A stretch of 64,000 bases of DNA from Paenibacillus sp. FSL R7-0204 (GCF_038002225.1 NZ_JBBOCA010000001.1:5952001-6016000); one strand, 5' to 3'. Counted from the stretch's first letter, positions 18,129-28,007 are shown. Notes: generated by a model not told the origin, from the letters alone. Program-made: numbers and translations.

Positions 18129-19568
18129 TTACTTCAAACGTTCTACGAGCTCATCATATTTCGGACTCTTCAGGAAGTTATCGATCGAGATATGCTCTGC
18201 CTGCGGATTGCTGGCAATCGCCCGGTCGGTAAGCGTCTTCTGGGTAACTACGATATCCGCGTCAGCAGGAATTTCACTGACAGCAGAGTTCGTCACCGTA
18301 ATGTTGACCCCTGCGTTCTGCAGTTTCTTTCTCAGCACCGAGGCCCCCATGGCACTGGAACCCATCCCTGCATCACAAGCGAAGACGATTTTGTTCACAT
18401 TGGCTTTGCTGCGGACATTGGAAGCTGTGGCTACTGTTGCGGCAGTCTGAGCTGCTGTACCGGCAGATTTCATGTCCTTCATTTTAGCCGCTGCGTCTTC
18501 CAGATCCATCTCTTCATCATCATTCTTCTTCACGGACTTCAGCAAGAGAGCCGCAAGCAGGAAGGATACGATCGTAGCAACAATTACCCCTGCCAGCATT
18601 GGAAGGTATCCGCCCTTAGGTGTCATTGCGAAGTAGGCAAAGATACTGCCGGGAGAAGGAGAAGCTGTAAGTCCTGCGCCCAGCATCTGGAACGTAAATG
18701 TACCGGAAACACCGCCGCCGATAACTGCCAGAATCAGACGCGGGTTCATCAGGATGTAAGGGAAATAGATCTCATGAATTCCGCCCAGGAAATGAATGAT
18801 AATCGCGCCTGGTGCAGAAGATTTCGCAGAGCCTTTACCCACCAGCCAGTAAGCAAGCAAGATACCAAGTCCGGGACCAGGGTTGGACTCCAGCATGTAA
18901 AGAACAGACTTACCTATTCTTAAAGATTCTTCTGTAGCAATTGGAGTTAAGATGCCGTGGTTGATTGCATTGTTCAAGAACAATACCTTGGCCGGCTCAA
19001 TGATGATGTTAATGAGCGGCAGCAGGTTATGGTTCACCAGGAACTCCACGCCATTCGATAGAATGTTAGTCAATCCTTGAACCAGCGGTCCAACGCCTTT
19101 TAAGGCTCCAAGTGTCAAAGCGCCGCCAATGATACCCAGTGAGAAATTGTTAACCAGCATTTCGAAGCCGGCTCTGATTTTGCCGTCAATTGCTCTGTCA
19201 AACTGCTTCAGAATCCAAGCAGCCAGCGGACCGACAATCATCGCACCCAGGAACATTGGAATGGTTGTACCTACGATAACCCCCATGGTTACCAGCGCGC
19301 CGATGACAGCACCGCGTTTGCCGTGAACCATCTGTCCGCCGGTGTAACCGATCAGCAGCGGAAGCAGGTAAGTAATGATTGGGCCTACCAGTGCTGCCAG
19401 GCTTTCATTCGGATACCAGCCGGTCGGAATGAATAATGCTGTAATTAATCCCCAGGCGATAAAAGCGCCGATATTCGGCATAACCATACCGCTGAGCATA
19501 CGTCCGAATTGTTGAACCCTCACCCTTCCACCGCCGGATGAAGCTTGTTTCGTTGCCGTTGTGGCCAT
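18129..19568 (-). CDS. mtlA: Mannitol-specific PTS enzyme IICB
   Basis: 479 residues. The IIC channel domain with eight or more helices fills residues 20-350 and contains the conserved GGIHEIYFPYIL segment. The IIB domain follows a charged linker; its phosphocysteine is C398 in VFACDAGMGSSAMG. It imports mannitol and phosphorylates it to mannitol 1-phosphate. First gene of the operon, with AAGGGGG eight bases before its ATG. A cre-like sequence lies about 85 bases upstream. Confidence 0.97.
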   Translation of the reverse strand: MATTATKQASSGGGRVRVQQFGRMLSGMVMPNIGAFIAWGLITALFIPTGWYPNESLAALVGPIITYLLPLLIGYTGGQMVHGKRGAVIGALVTMGVIVGTTIPMFLGAMIVGPLAAWILKQFDRAIDGKIRAGFEMLVNNFSLGIIGGALTLGALKGVGPLVQGLTNILSNGVEFLVNHNLLPLINIIIEPAKVLFLNNAINHGILTPIATEESLRIGKSVLYMLESNPGPGLGILLAYWLVGKGSAKSSAPGAIIIHFLGGIHEIYFPYILMNPRLILAVIGGGVSGTFTFQMLGAGLTASPSPGSIFAYFAMTPKGGYLPMLAGVIVATIVSFLLAALLLKSVKKNDDEEMDLEDAAAKMKDMKSAGTAAQTAATVATASNVRSKANVNKIVFACDAGMGSSAMGASVLRKKLQNAGVNITVTNSAVSEIPADADIVVTQKTLTDRAIASNPQAEHISIDNFLKSPKYDELVERLK

Positions 19569-19650
19569 TTAAGATGCCCCCTTATTGTAATGAACGGGAA
19601 CCTTCCGCACCGCATTCTGAAAGGTGTTTTCCCTTTGAACACATCGTAAA

Positions 19651-19664
19651 TCAAAGCGCTTTCT
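19651..19664 (-). promoter_or_regulatory. cre-like site upstream of mtlA
   Basis: The minus strand reads AGAAAGCGCTTTGA, which fits the catabolite-responsive element TGWNANCGNTNWCA except at two edge positions. Mannitol operons are commonly under CcpA control, so this is a plausible repression site in the 330-bp leader region. A short palindrome GTTGTTGACAACAT lies about 40 bases further upstream and could be part of an MtlR target; I cannot show this. Confidence 0.4.
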
Positions 19665-19910
19665 TTGTCACCAAATTGAAAACACGGTTTCGGCATGAAC
19701 GTTGTTGACAACATTTAAGAGCTACTGCCAAGGGGCTTAAGTCCGGTATCCGCCTTGCTTCCAACGTCCTACAAGCTTCTCCATAGGTTGCACAAATTCA
19801 CGTATAATATCATTTAAGGCTTAGGTAGTGTAAAGAACAGAATCAACCTGCGGATGGATAATGTAAGAACTTAGGGCTGTAGCTCATACGGCTATGTTTC
19901 CCAGACAGCA

Positions 19911-19938
19911 AAAAAGCCGCCCCCTAAGCGGAGACAGC
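19911..19938 (-). terminator. Terminator after the aldo/keto reductase gene
   Basis: On the minus strand GCTGTCTCC and GGGGGCGGC pair over 9 bp (four G-U pairs), followed by TTTTTT. It lies about 30 bases past the stop. The rest of 19569-19967 holds the mtlA leader and no gene. Confidence 0.75.
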
Positions 19939-19967
19939 CATGCCATACAGCAGCGGTTAAGCTATGA

Positions 19968-20831
19968 TCAAATCATGTCCAGTGGAACCTTCCACGCCGG
20001 CTGGGGAAAAGCATCGTCGAGCTGCCACAGCTCGTCGTCTGTAAGCACAAGCCCCGTGGCAGCGGCATTCTCATTCACATGTTCTCGGGTGGCGGCTTTG
20101 GGGATAGCCAGGATATCCTCGTCCCGGATACTCCAGGCCAGCAGAACCTGCAGCGGAGTGACCTCATGATTCCGGGCAATCTGCTGCACAGCTTCATTCT
20201 CAGTCAGCCCTTTTCTCAGCGTCCCTGCCTGGGCCAGCGGAGAATAGGCCATGACAGGAATCTTATGTCCTCTCAGCCAGGGCAGCAGCTCATGCTCGAT
20301 CCCTCTTGAGCCCAGATGGTAGAGCACTTGATTGACTGCGCAGTGATTGCCGCCGGGAATATTCAGCAGCTCCTGCATATCTGCCGTATCCAGATTGGAT
20401 ACGCCCCAGCGGGCGATTTTGCCGGACGCCACCAGCGCCTCCATCCCCTCCACTGTCTCTTCGAGAGGAATATTGCCGCGCCAGTGCAGCAGGTACAGGT
20501 CCAGATGGTCTGTGCCGAGCCGCTTCAGACTGGCTTCGCAGCTGTTAATCAGCTTAGTCCCGCCCGCATTATGCGGATAGACCTTGGAGACCAGGAATAC
20601 GCGGTCGCGGATGCCCCGCAGCGCTTCACCAACTAACTCCTCAGAGCGGCCGTCCCCGTACATCTCAGCCGTATCAATCAGATTCATCCCCAGCTCTACA
20701 CCCTGGCGAAGCGCAGCAATCTCTTCTGCCCGCTTCCCCGGCTGGTCGCCAATCCGCCACGTTCCCTGCCCCAGTCTGGGCAGCACGGCTCCGTCCTTCA
20801 GACGGATACTTTCAGATACAGGTCTGCTCAT
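19968..20831 (-). CDS. Aldo/keto reductase
   Basis: 287 residues with the whole catalytic tetrad: D53, Y58 (LIDTAEMYGDGRSEELVG), K83 (FLVSKVYP) and H116 (LDLYLLHWRG). Late NADPH-binding residues are in IPKAATREHVNENA. It belongs to the AKR group that includes E. coli YeaE. It reduces small aldehydes or ketones with NADPH; the natural substrate is unknown. Single gene, RBS AAGGAG before the ATG. Confidence 0.93.
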   Translation of the reverse strand: MSRPVSESIRLKDGAVLPRLGQGTWRIGDQPGKRAEEIAALRQGVELGMNLIDTAEMYGDGRSEELVGEALRGIRDRVFLVSKVYPHNAGGTKLINSCEASLKRLGTDHLDLYLLHWRGNIPLEETVEGMEALVASGKIARWGVSNLDTADMQELLNIPGGNHCAVNQVLYHLGSRGIEHELLPWLRGHKIPVMAYSPLAQAGTLRKGLTENEAVQQIARNHEVTPLQVLLAWSIRDEDILAIPKAATREHVNENAAATGLVLTDDELWQLDDAFPQPAWKVPLDMI

Positions 20832-20941
20832 ATGTGATAAGTCTCCTTATAAGAATAATGTTCTTACTTACTATACTTACCATATCCAGGGCAACGAAAC
20901 ATCCGTTAAGTGTCCAACTCATTAACGTTTCAGCGGAATTC

Positions 20942-21256
20942 TCAGCCGATCAGCTTCAGGCCTGCTACGGCTCCCAGAATCACTACAATACAGGCAATCC
21001 GCTTCACATCCCTCGCTTCACCGTAGAACAACATGCCCATAATCGCTGCCCCGGACGCTCCAATCCCTGTCCAGATCGCATAAGCAATCCCCATCGGCAG
21101 ACTCTCCATCGCCAGAGACAGCAGCAGGAAGCTTGCCCCGAAGCCTAGAATCAGCAGGCAGACAGACTGCCAGTTGCGGTCCTTGTGCAGCTTGCCAATC
21201 ATGGCGACCCCGAACATTTCACATATACCAGCGGCAATCAGCATAACCCATGCCAT
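20942..21256 (-). CDS. SMR-family transporter, second subunit of a guanidinium-exporter-type pair
   Basis: 104 residues with four membrane helices typical of small multidrug resistance proteins; the membrane-embedded glutamate is E13 in AGICEMFGVAMIG. It starts one base after the stop of the other SMR gene and so forms the YkkC/YkkD kind of heteromeric pair. The guanidine-I riboswitch at the head of this operon points to guanidinium export over general drug efflux. Specificity is inferred from regulation, not from residues. Confidence 0.9.
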   Translation of the reverse strand: MAWVMLIAAGICEMFGVAMIGKLHKDRNWQSVCLLILGFGASFLLLSLAMESLPMGIAYAIWTGIGASGAAIMGMLFYGEARDVKRIACIVVILGAVAGLKLIG

Positions 21257-21257
21257 A

Positions 21258-21617
21258 TCAGTTCAGCCCCTTTGTCTGTTCAGATTCAGCCTGAGCCGGG
21301 GTAACCAGCTTCAGTCCGACGACCCCGGCCAGCAGCAGGCCGATCAACAGCAGCTTCAACGGCCGCAGCGGTTCACCGAACAGAACTCCACCCGCCAGAA
21401 CGGTACCCGCGGTTCCAAGTCCGACAAATACAGCATAGACCGTCCCGACCGGCAGCCTGCCGCTGGCCCAGATGAGGGCGTAGAAGCTGATCAGTATGGC
21501 CGCTACCGTAACCGCCCATTCCCATGGAGCGGAGGCATGCTTCAGTCCGATGACCCATATCACTTCAAAGCAGGCAGCGCCTGCAATCATGATCCAGCTC
21601 TTAGTGCTTTTCTTCAT
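21258..21617 (-). CDS. SMR-family transporter, first subunit of a guanidinium-exporter-type pair
   Basis: 119 residues from the ATG at 21617 ([23 protein letters not shown]); the essential Glu is in AACFEVIW. Four helices fit the SMR family, with a short charged C-terminal tail. GGAGG is eight bases upstream of this ATG. An upstream in-frame ATG at 21722 lies inside the riboswitch and cannot be the start. First gene of a two-gene operon controlled by the riboswitch. Confidence 0.9.
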   Translation of the reverse strand: MKKSTKSWIMIAGAACFEVIWVIGLKHASAPWEWAVTVAAILISFYALIWASGRLPVGTVYAVFVGLGTAGTVLAGGVLFGEPLRPLKLLLIGLLLAGVVGLKLVTPAQAESEQTKGLN

Positions 21618-21637
21618 TTCCCTTGCCTCCTGTGTCA

Positions 21638-21790
21638 TAAAATAAGCCCGGAAGGTTATCGTCATTACCTGACGATACCTCCCGGGCTTTTGTCCCTCCG
21701 TGTATACACGGATTGGCTTCATCCGTGTGTTCTCCCTCGGACCAGGCCAGCGGTGTGTACCTGCTGCGGAACCCTAGAGAACTATTAACT
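21638..21790 (-). ncRNA. Guanidine-I (ykkC) riboswitch with terminator platform
   Basis: The minus strand carries the hallmark blocks of the ykkC class in order: CTAGGGTTCCG (21767-21777), GGTCCGAGGG (about 21734-21743), then ACACGG ... ACACGGAGGGAC and AAAAGCCCGGGAGG. The last block is also the 5' arm of a long hairpin ending CCTTCCGGGCT then TATTTT, a transcription terminator that ligand binding would prevent. Known members bind free guanidinium and activate SMR (Gdx/YkkCD) exporters, which is exactly what lies downstream. Confidence 0.93.
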
Positions 21791-21850
21791 GCTTATGAAC
21801 TTACAACGTATGTTAGCAAATCACGCTACGGAATGCAACCCCTGCATCTC

Positions 21851-24130
21851 TTACTCTTGTCCGGCCAGCCTGTTCAGCTCCTGCAGATCCGCTTCCAGAT
21901 CCGCCTCGGTATACTTGCCCTGACCGAAGCCAATCATGGCGCGCAGCGGCATGTATTTCATCATGGCCAGCAGCATCTCCGGATTGTCGCCAAGCACATC
22001 CTCCAGCCCGAACACGCTGCTGAAGCTCTTCGCCTTCTCCTCCGTCAGCGGATTGGCAAGCAGGTCACCGACTGTGGTGTTGCGGTGGAACCGGGTGGTC
22101 AGTTTCACGGTGGATTCTACCTCAAGCTCCGTGCTCAGGCGGATATCGCGCGAGGAAGATCCTACAGCGATCTTGAACCTCCCGCTCTCCACATGCCAGT
22201 CGCCTAACTGCACATTATAATAAGCGAAGGAACGCTTATCCAAAGTGAAGGTTACGCTGCGTTCTTCCCCAGGCTGCAGCTCAATCTTGCCGAAGCCCTT
22301 CAGCTCCTGCAGCGGACGGATCACACGGCTCTCCACATCACTGACATAGAGCTGTACGACTTCCTTGCCCGCTCTGCTGCCGGTGTTCTTGACAGTGACC
22401 GATACCTGAACGGTAGCTGTGTCCTGAATGCGGGTCTGATCCAGCAGCAGGCGGCTGTACTCGAACTGCGTGTAGCTGAGGCCGTAGCCGAAGGGGAACA
22501 GCGGCTCGATTTCTTTTTTGTCATAATAACGGTAGCCTACAAACAAGCCTTCCTTGTACTCCACCGTATCGCCTTCACCGGGAAAGTTCAGGAATGACGG
22601 ATTGTCGCTCAGCTTCATAGGGAAGGTCTCCGCCAGCTTACCGCTCGGGCTCACTTCGCCGAACAACAGATCCGCAACCGCACCGCCAAAAGCCTGACCG
22701 CCCAGGTAGCCTTCAAGCACCGCCTTCGCCCTATGCAGCCAAGGCATCTCGACCGGCGCGCCGTTGCTCAGCACTACAATAATCTCGCTCTGAACCTCGG
22801 CCACCGCTTCAATCAGCGCCTTATGGCTCGCAGGCAGAAGCAGATGGCTACGGTCATAGCCCTCCGATTCGTAGCGGTCAGGCAGACCAAGGAACAGCAC
22901 AGCTGCATCCGCCTTAGCTGCTGTATCACAGGCTTCGCGCAGCAGATCAGCATTGATGTCATCGCTCTCCAGCTCATAGCCCTGTGCGTACAGGAAGCTG
23001 GCCGCATCCCCGGCAACAGCCTGCAATTCGACGAAGGCATCATCCATCCGGGATGGATTCACATGCGAGCTGCCCCCGCCCTGATACCGCGGCTGCTTGG
23101 CGAATTCACCGATCACGGCGATCCGGCCGCTCTTCACGAGGGGCAGAATCCCGCCTTCATTCTTCAGCAGTACCATACTCTCCCGGGCCACTTCGCGTGC
23201 AAGCTGATGATGCTTATCTGCATCGAAGACCGCTTGCGGGTTGCGGTTTTCGACACTTTTGAAGATAAAGGCCAGCATCCGCTCTACAGCAAGGTCCAGC
23301 GTCTCCATAGCCAATTCACCGCTCTTCACAGCCGCTACAATCTTGGCGTCTCCGATTCCAGCGCTTGACGGCATTTCCAGCTCAAGCCCTGCTGCCAGTG
23401 CCTTCACCCGCTCATTGACCGCTCCCCAGTCCGACACAACGAAGCCTTCGAAGCCCCATTCATCACGCAGCACCTTGGTCAGCAGCTCATAGCTCTCGGA
23501 AGCATACTCTCCGTTCACCTGATTATACGAGCACATGACACTCCACGGCTGGCTCTGCTTCACGGTGCCTTCGAAGCTGGCTAGATAAATCTCGCGGAGC
23601 GTCCGCTCATCAATAACCGCATCCACTGACATGCGGCGGTGCTCCTGGTTATTGGCAGCATAATGCTTCAGCGACGTCCCCACGCCCTGGCTCTGCACAC
23701 CCTTCACATGGCTTGCAGCCATCACCGAAGCCAGGAACGGGTCCTCCGAGAAATATTCAAAGTTTCGCCCATTCAGCGGAGAGCGCTTGATATTATTGCC
23801 TGGTCCGAGCAGAACGGCGACATTCTCCACCTGGCATTCCGTTCCCAGCGCCTCGCCCACCCGGAAGATCAGATCACGGTCCCACGAGGAGGCAAGTCCG
23901 ACCGCTGAAGGAAAACAGGTTGCAGGCACACTGTTATTCAATCCCAGATGATCTGCGTCACCCTGCTGCTTGCGGAGCCCGTGGGGACCGTCTGTTACCA
24001 TCACTGATGGAATGCCCAGCCGTTCAATGCTTTTGGTGTTCCAGAAATCCAGCCCGGAGCAGAGTCCGGCCTTCTCTTCCAGTGTCATTTGCGAAATGAG
24101 CTTTTGAAGCTCTGTTACGTCCTTTGCCAT
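21851..24130 (-). CDS. Glycoside hydrolase family 3 beta-glucosidase
   Basis: 759 residues. The N-terminal (beta/alpha)8 domain has the substrate motif VTDGPHG (about 45-51), KHYAANNQE (155-163) and nucleophile D234 in FVVSDWGAV. The alpha/beta sandwich domain follows (about 310-520), then a fibronectin-III-like domain with the [11 protein letters not shown] motif. No signal peptide, so it acts on imported beta-glucosides in the cytoplasm. It is divergent from an AraC-type regulator 116 bases away. The exact sugar linkage is not predictable. Confidence 0.94.
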   Translation of the reverse strand: MAKDVTELQKLISQMTLEEKAGLCSGLDFWNTKSIERLGIPSVMVTDGPHGLRKQQGDADHLGLNNSVPATCFPSAVGLASSWDRDLIFRVGEALGTECQVENVAVLLGPGNNIKRSPLNGRNFEYFSEDPFLASVMAASHVKGVQSQGVGTSLKHYAANNQEHRRMSVDAVIDERTLREIYLASFEGTVKQSQPWSVMCSYNQVNGEYASESYELLTKVLRDEWGFEGFVVSDWGAVNERVKALAAGLELEMPSSAGIGDAKIVAAVKSGELAMETLDLAVERMLAFIFKSVENRNPQAVFDADKHHQLAREVARESMVLLKNEGGILPLVKSGRIAVIGEFAKQPRYQGGGSSHVNPSRMDDAFVELQAVAGDAASFLYAQGYELESDDINADLLREACDTAAKADAAVLFLGLPDRYESEGYDRSHLLLPASHKALIEAVAEVQSEIIVVLSNGAPVEMPWLHRAKAVLEGYLGGQAFGGAVADLLFGEVSPSGKLAETFPMKLSDNPSFLNFPGEGDTVEYKEGLFVGYRYYDKKEIEPLFPFGYGLSYTQFEYSRLLLDQTRIQDTATVQVSVTVKNTGSRAGKEVVQLYVSDVESRVIRPLQELKGFGKIELQPGEERSVTFTLDKRSFAYYNVQLGDWHVESGRFKIAVGSSSRDIRLSTELEVESTVKLTTRFHRNTTVGDLLANPLTEEKAKSFSSVFGLEDVLGDNPEMLLAMMKYMPLRAMIGFGQGKYTEADLEADLQELNRLAGQE

Positions 24131-24246
24131 TATATAGCCTCCTATGAATACGGTTTCTTGACTCCATTCTATATGACTGTTCAGGCCAATTATGGTACTT
24201 TCATTCGATTTTTGGTATTCTAAGTAGACAAAAGAGGGGGCGGCCT

Positions 24247-25503
24247 ATGGCGAAGGGAATCGGGAATGACGAAGGTATACAGTACATCTGCAAGCTAATC
24301 TACGAAGCTTACCGGGTCCCGGTCTTGTGGGTTGATGAAGCGGCTGCGCCCCGTCTAGCCCTGGGACCGGCTGCACTAAACCGCCCTTCCGTTCAGGGAA
24401 CAGGCGGCCTGCCGGTTGAGGTGATGGAGCTAGTGCGTGCGGACCCCAGCGCGGAAGCCGCCGCACCCGCGTTACCGCGTCTATACGCGACTGGCTTCCT
24501 GGAGAATTTCATTATTCTCCAGCTTCCCGGTGCAGGCGGGGCCATCGTTATCGGCCCGGCGCTGAACGCGCCTGTTACCGGTGATAATGCAGCCAGCCTG
24601 CTGCGCGACCACAACATCCCGCCCGGGCAGCAGGCAAGCTGGCTGGAGTATTACGGCAACCTCCCTATAATTAGCCGGAAGCGCTGGTATCATGCGGCGC
24701 TGCTGCTCTACACGCTTGTCACCGGGCAGGCATTATCCGTAACGGAGCTGCTGCTGGCGGCGGGTCCGCTGGCGGAACCGCTGCATCCGGCGGACGACAG
24801 CCCGGATCTGGACTTGTCCTACCGCCGCGAGCATACATGGCTGCACCATGACCCGATGCAGGAGCGCGAAATGTTCCGCTATATTACCAATGGGGACAAG
24901 GCGGGGCTGCTGCGGACCCATGCTTCTTTTGCCGAAGAGAGCTACGGAAGGTTGTCCCGCAAAAGCCAGCTGCGCAGCAAAAAAAATCTGGCTGTCTCCT
25001 CCATCACGCTGGCCACCCGCGCAGCGATTGAAGGCGGGCTGTTCTGGGAGATTGCCTATACGCTAAGCGACTTCCATATCCAGTATATTGAGGAGCTCCG
25101 CGATATTCCGGCGGTGGACAGCGCCATGCTGGCCGCGCTCTGCGACTTCGCCGATCAGGTAGAGGGCAGCCGCAGCGCAAGACATTCCCGCATCTCCGAC
25201 CGGTGCCGGAATTATATATACAATCATCTGTATGAGGAGCTTCCGCTCGGCAGGCTGGCTGAATACGCCGGTATGAGCGCCAGTTACCTGTCCCAGCTGT
25301 TCAAAAAAGAAACCGGTACCGCCATCAGCGACTACATCCAGCAGCAGAGGGTCGAAGAAGCCAAGCGGCTGATTCAGCTGCCCGGGATCACGCTATCAGA
25401 TATCGCCACCCGTCTGCATTTTAACGACCAGAGCTATTTTACCAAGGTATTCAAAAAGTATACCGGCCTCACCCCGAGACAATTCAAGCAGCATTCCAGG
25501 TAG
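24247..25503 (+). CDS. AraC-family transcriptional regulator
   Basis: 418 residues. The C-terminal 95 residues form the double HTH of AraC/XylS: GRLAEYAGMSASYLSQLFKKETG and ITLSDIATRLHFNDQSYFTKVFKKYTGLTPRQF. The N-terminal 320 residues have no recognisable receiver or cupin motif. GGGGGCGG is just before the ATG. Its divergence from the GH3 gene suggests it controls beta-glucoside use; the shared 116-bp intergenic region would hold the operator. Confidence 0.9.
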   Translation: MAKGIGNDEGIQYICKLIYEAYRVPVLWVDEAAAPRLALGPAALNRPSVQGTGGLPVEVMELVRADPSAEAAAPALPRLYATGFLENFIILQLPGAGGAIVIGPALNAPVTGDNAASLLRDHNIPPGQQASWLEYYGNLPIISRKRWYHAALLLYTLVTGQALSVTELLLAAGPLAEPLHPADDSPDLDLSYRREHTWLHHDPMQEREMFRYITNGDKAGLLRTHASFAEESYGRLSRKSQLRSKKNLAVSSITLATRAAIEGGLFWEIAYTLSDFHIQYIEELRDIPAVDSAMLAALCDFADQVEGSRSARHSRISDRCRNYIYNHLYEELPLGRLAEYAGMSASYLSQLFKKETGTAISDYIQQQRVEEAKRLIQLPGITLSDIATRLHFNDQSYFTKVFKKYTGLTPRQFKQHSR

Positions 25504-25570
25504 GTTCCAGAAGTATGGTATGATTCTGCTATGAGGGCAATCCTACATTTGGTTAAAGGAGAGGTTCTGC

Positions 25571-25951
25571 ATGATGGGAAGCTTATTATTCGCAGGAGCA
25601 GTTATCTTCGTTGCGGTGATATTTATTAATCGCAGTAATCGTAATGCGCGGTACAAAAATTACGGCAATAGAACCCGCTCTCACGCGGGAGATCATTATT
25701 TCATCACAGGTACCGGGGCCGATGCGGGCAGCTACAACGAAAACAGCCCACATAAAATCCATCCTGGCACGGACGGGTACAGCGGCGCCAGCCATCATCA
25801 TGGTCATCACCACGGGAATCATACCCATGATCATCATCACGGCAGCCACGGGGGCTGGGACAGCGGCGGTCACAGCAGCCATGGAGGCGGTGATTCCGGC
25901 GGTGGCGGTGATTCTGGTGGTGGCGATTCTGGTGGCGGTGGCGGAGACTGA
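25571..25951 (+). CDS. Small membrane-anchored His/Gly-rich protein
   Basis: 126 residues. One N-terminal membrane helix (SLLFAGAVIFVAVIFI) is followed by a polar region, a His cluster (HHHGHHHGNHTHDHHHG, about 77-93) and a Gly/Ser/Asp tail of GGGDSGG repeats ending in GGGGGD. The His cluster could bind Ni, Zn or Cu at the membrane. AAAGGAG is about nine bases upstream of the ATG. No homologue recognised; the function is unknown. Low-complexity coding sequence, but the RBS and membrane anchor support expression. Confidence 0.7.
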   Translation: MMGSLLFAGAVIFVAVIFINRSNRNARYKNYGNRTRSHAGDHYFITGTGADAGSYNENSPHKIHPGTDGYSGASHHHGHHHGNHTHDHHHGSHGGWDSGGHSSHGGGDSGGGGDSGGGDSGGGGGD

Positions 25952-26052
25952 CGGATAGAATCATGAAGCCTCTCAGACTGCCGGGAAGCGGCAGCTTGGG
26001 AGGCTTCTGTGGTGAAATGGATTACGGGGAACGCTTGCTGCGTCTGAATGGG

Positions 26053-26493
26053 CTACTCTTTAAAGCTTCCGCCATGGAACACACATTCATACACTTTCGT
26101 CTCTCCAGTCCAAATCTCCTCCACCCCGCTGAACCAGGAGAAATCTCCGGTTACGGAGCATTTATAGCTGTGCTGACCCTCCGAATAATGCTCCGGTCCA
26201 CGAAAGGGCTTCTCTTCCGGGACCCGGAGCAGAGCAGCCTTCAGAAAATCAGGGTTGAAGCCCGCTGCGGTTACTCTCCCTATGTAATTCATCGCCCAGA
26301 ACGGCTTGTCATCCTCCCACAAAGCTTCTTGTCCGGCAAACTTCTCTGCGCCCAGGTAGGTATCTATGTACTTCAGGTTCCCGCGCATGAACTCCAAATC
26401 ATGAGAGGCTGGCCGTGAGGATTGTCCCTGCGGACCTTTTCCTGCATAAGTAGCTTTCTTGGCTTCAATCAGAAACTGAATTTGCTCCAACAT
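26053..26493 (-). CDS. DUF5680 domain protein, putatively LexA-controlled
   Basis: 146 residues covering one DUF5680-like domain: FLIEAKKATYAGKG near the N-terminus, SSRPASHDLEF, YIDTYLGAEKFAGQEALW and WAMNYIGRV. The family has no known biochemical role. The ATG at 26493 is chosen because GGAGG is nine bases upstream; the ATG at 26502 directly touches the GGAGG. The frame has a perfect LexA-type palindrome about 37 bases upstream, implying DNA-damage induction. Confidence 0.8.
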   Translation of the reverse strand: MLEQIQFLIEAKKATYAGKGPQGQSSRPASHDLEFMRGNLKYIDTYLGAEKFAGQEALWEDDKPFWAMNYIGRVTAAGFNPDFLKAALLRVPEEKPFRGPEHYSEGQHSYKCSVTGDFSWFSGVEEIWTGETKVYECVFHGGSFKE

Positions 26494-26529
26494 AATAATC
26501 ATCCTCCAGAAATTTATCTCCGTTATAAT

Positions 26530-26543
26530 AGAACATATGTTCT
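26530..26543 (-). promoter_or_regulatory. LexA/DinR-type SOS box before the DUF5680 gene
   Basis: AGAACATATGTTCT is a perfect 14-bp palindrome whose core GAACATATGTTC equals the Gram-positive LexA consensus (CGAACRNRYGTTYC). It lies directly upstream of a TATTAT -10-like sequence, so LexA bound here would overlap the promoter spacer. The region 26503-26718 otherwise holds no gene. Confidence 0.7.
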
Positions 26544-26651
26544 TATTTAACAGTGACTAATCTCATAAGAGCAAAATCTTCGTGAACAGGGAACGTAACG
26601 TAAGTAGTAAAGAGCGGCGCTCAACATCTAAAACCAGTTAGTCTTAGTACC

Positions 26652-26685
26652 TCTCCCGAAATCAGGTGCACCTATGCCCCTCATT
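26652..26685 (+). repeat. 34-bp direct repeat, left flank of the RiPP cluster
   Basis: Starts TCTCCCGAAATCAGGTGCAC and ends CTCATT. The copy at 33228-33261 differs at 2 of 34 positions and has the same orientation. This copy is 33 bases beyond the stop of the MFS gene. Confidence 0.85.
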
Positions 26686-26718
26686 TGTCATCCCGCCGGT
26701 GCATCCCGGGTTAGGCTG

Positions 26719-27975
26719 TTACTGGGACGGGCTGATGAACTCCTGCTGTTCGGCACGGACTCTCCGGGCCGGGGAGAGTACAGACTGAAGGCTAAGGGCC
26801 AGCAGAAACGCCATGAAGAACAGCATAGTGGAGATGCCGAAAATCAATCTGGCGCCAGTGTACACATACAACCATCCGAAGAATAGATAAGACAGCATAT
26901 TGGTCGCCAGCGGACCGCCTTCAAACACGGAACCGACGCGTCCGAGCAGGTTCTCAGGAACATAGGTCATTAACAGAGTCGACAGCGTAATGCTCAGCAG
27001 GGATATGCCAATCCCGATAATGACACGGCTGAGCAGCATGGACCAAGAGCCGAAGGAGAGTGTGAGCAGCAACAGCCCCAGAGTCATGACCGCTGCTCCC
27101 CAAATGTTGATTCGCACATAATTTTTGAATTTCGCCCCAAGCAGGTTCAGACCGAGCGCCCCCGCGAACATACCGATGCCCCCGGCGGTGCTTGCCCAGG
27201 CTAAGTAATTCTGGTCTAAATGCAGCTCTTTCACTACGAAATATATATTTAACAGATTAATCGCCCCTGTGCACGCTCCCATTACCGCCAACATGATAAA
27301 TAAGCGTTTGGTGAGCGCAGAAGCGAAGATATACCGGAAGCCTTCCAGGACATCCACCCAAAAGGAGGTTGCCGGCCCGGAATCGGAGGGTGCTGCCAGG
27401 GGGGCCGGGCTCACCTTAAGACCCAGAATGAACAGGCTGCCTGCGATGAAACAAAAGCCGTCCACAATTAAAGAAGTTGACGCCCCCCACCATTGGTAGA
27501 CAAAGGCTCCGATTGCAGGCCCGGCAAGACTGATCAGCGTATCTACCGTCTTTACAGAGGAACTGGCGGTACCGTAATCCTCGTTGTCCACGGCTGTGAC
27601 CGTTAATTTACTGATGGCAGGCTGAAAAAATTGCTGAACCGTACACGCAAAGGCCAGCATGACCAGCAAAAGCGGAACCTGCTCCATCCAGATCAATCCG
27701 GCCAGTACAAAAGACATCGCAGCCCGGATCACCAGTGTCGCCTGCAGCACCTTCTTTGGTTTCCTGCGGTCAACCCATGTTCCGGCAAGAGGAGCCATGA
27801 TAAAGACCGGGAGCATCTGGGCAAACAAAAGAGCTGTCCGGTAAAAGACAGCTTGATCCGCTTCCGCAAATACCCAGAACAGGATGGCCCAGTTCCTGAT
27901 CTCATCTCCTACAGAGGATAAGGTCTGCGTGCACCATAACCGGCGGAACACTCCGTTCTTCAGCATACTCCACAA
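26719..27975 (-). CDS. MFS exporter of the RiPP cluster
   Basis: 418 residues with about 12 membrane helices, resembling the MFS_3 exporters (macrolide/siderophore efflux type). The cytoplasmic loop motif GTWVDRRKPKKVLQ between helices 2 and 3 is a typical MFS A motif. It follows the cobalamin radical SAM gene by 32 bases on the same strand, so it is the last gene of the cluster and the probable exporter or self-protection pump for the modified peptide. A TTG start at 27975 has AGGGGG seven bases upstream; ATG at 27966 is the alternative. Confidence 0.85.
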   Translation of the reverse strand: MWSMLKNGVFRRLWCTQTLSSVGDEIRNWAILFWVFAEADQAVFYRTALLFAQMLPVFIMAPLAGTWVDRRKPKKVLQATLVIRAAMSFVLAGLIWMEQVPLLLVMLAFACTVQQFFQPAISKLTVTAVDNEDYGTASSSVKTVDTLISLAGPAIGAFVYQWWGASTSLIVDGFCFIAGSLFILGLKVSPAPLAAPSDSGPATSFWVDVLEGFRYIFASALTKRLFIMLAVMGACTGAINLLNIYFVVKELHLDQNYLAWASTAGGIGMFAGALGLNLLGAKFKNYVRINIWGAAVMTLGLLLLTLSFGSWSMLLSRVIIGIGISLLSITLSTLLMTYVPENLLGRVGSVFEGGPLATNMLSYLFFGWLYVYTGARLIFGISTMLFFMAFLLALSLQSVLSPARRVRAEQQEFISPSQ

Positions 27976-28007
27976 AGAAAGGCCCCCTCTCTCTCGGTAT
28001 TGTCACC

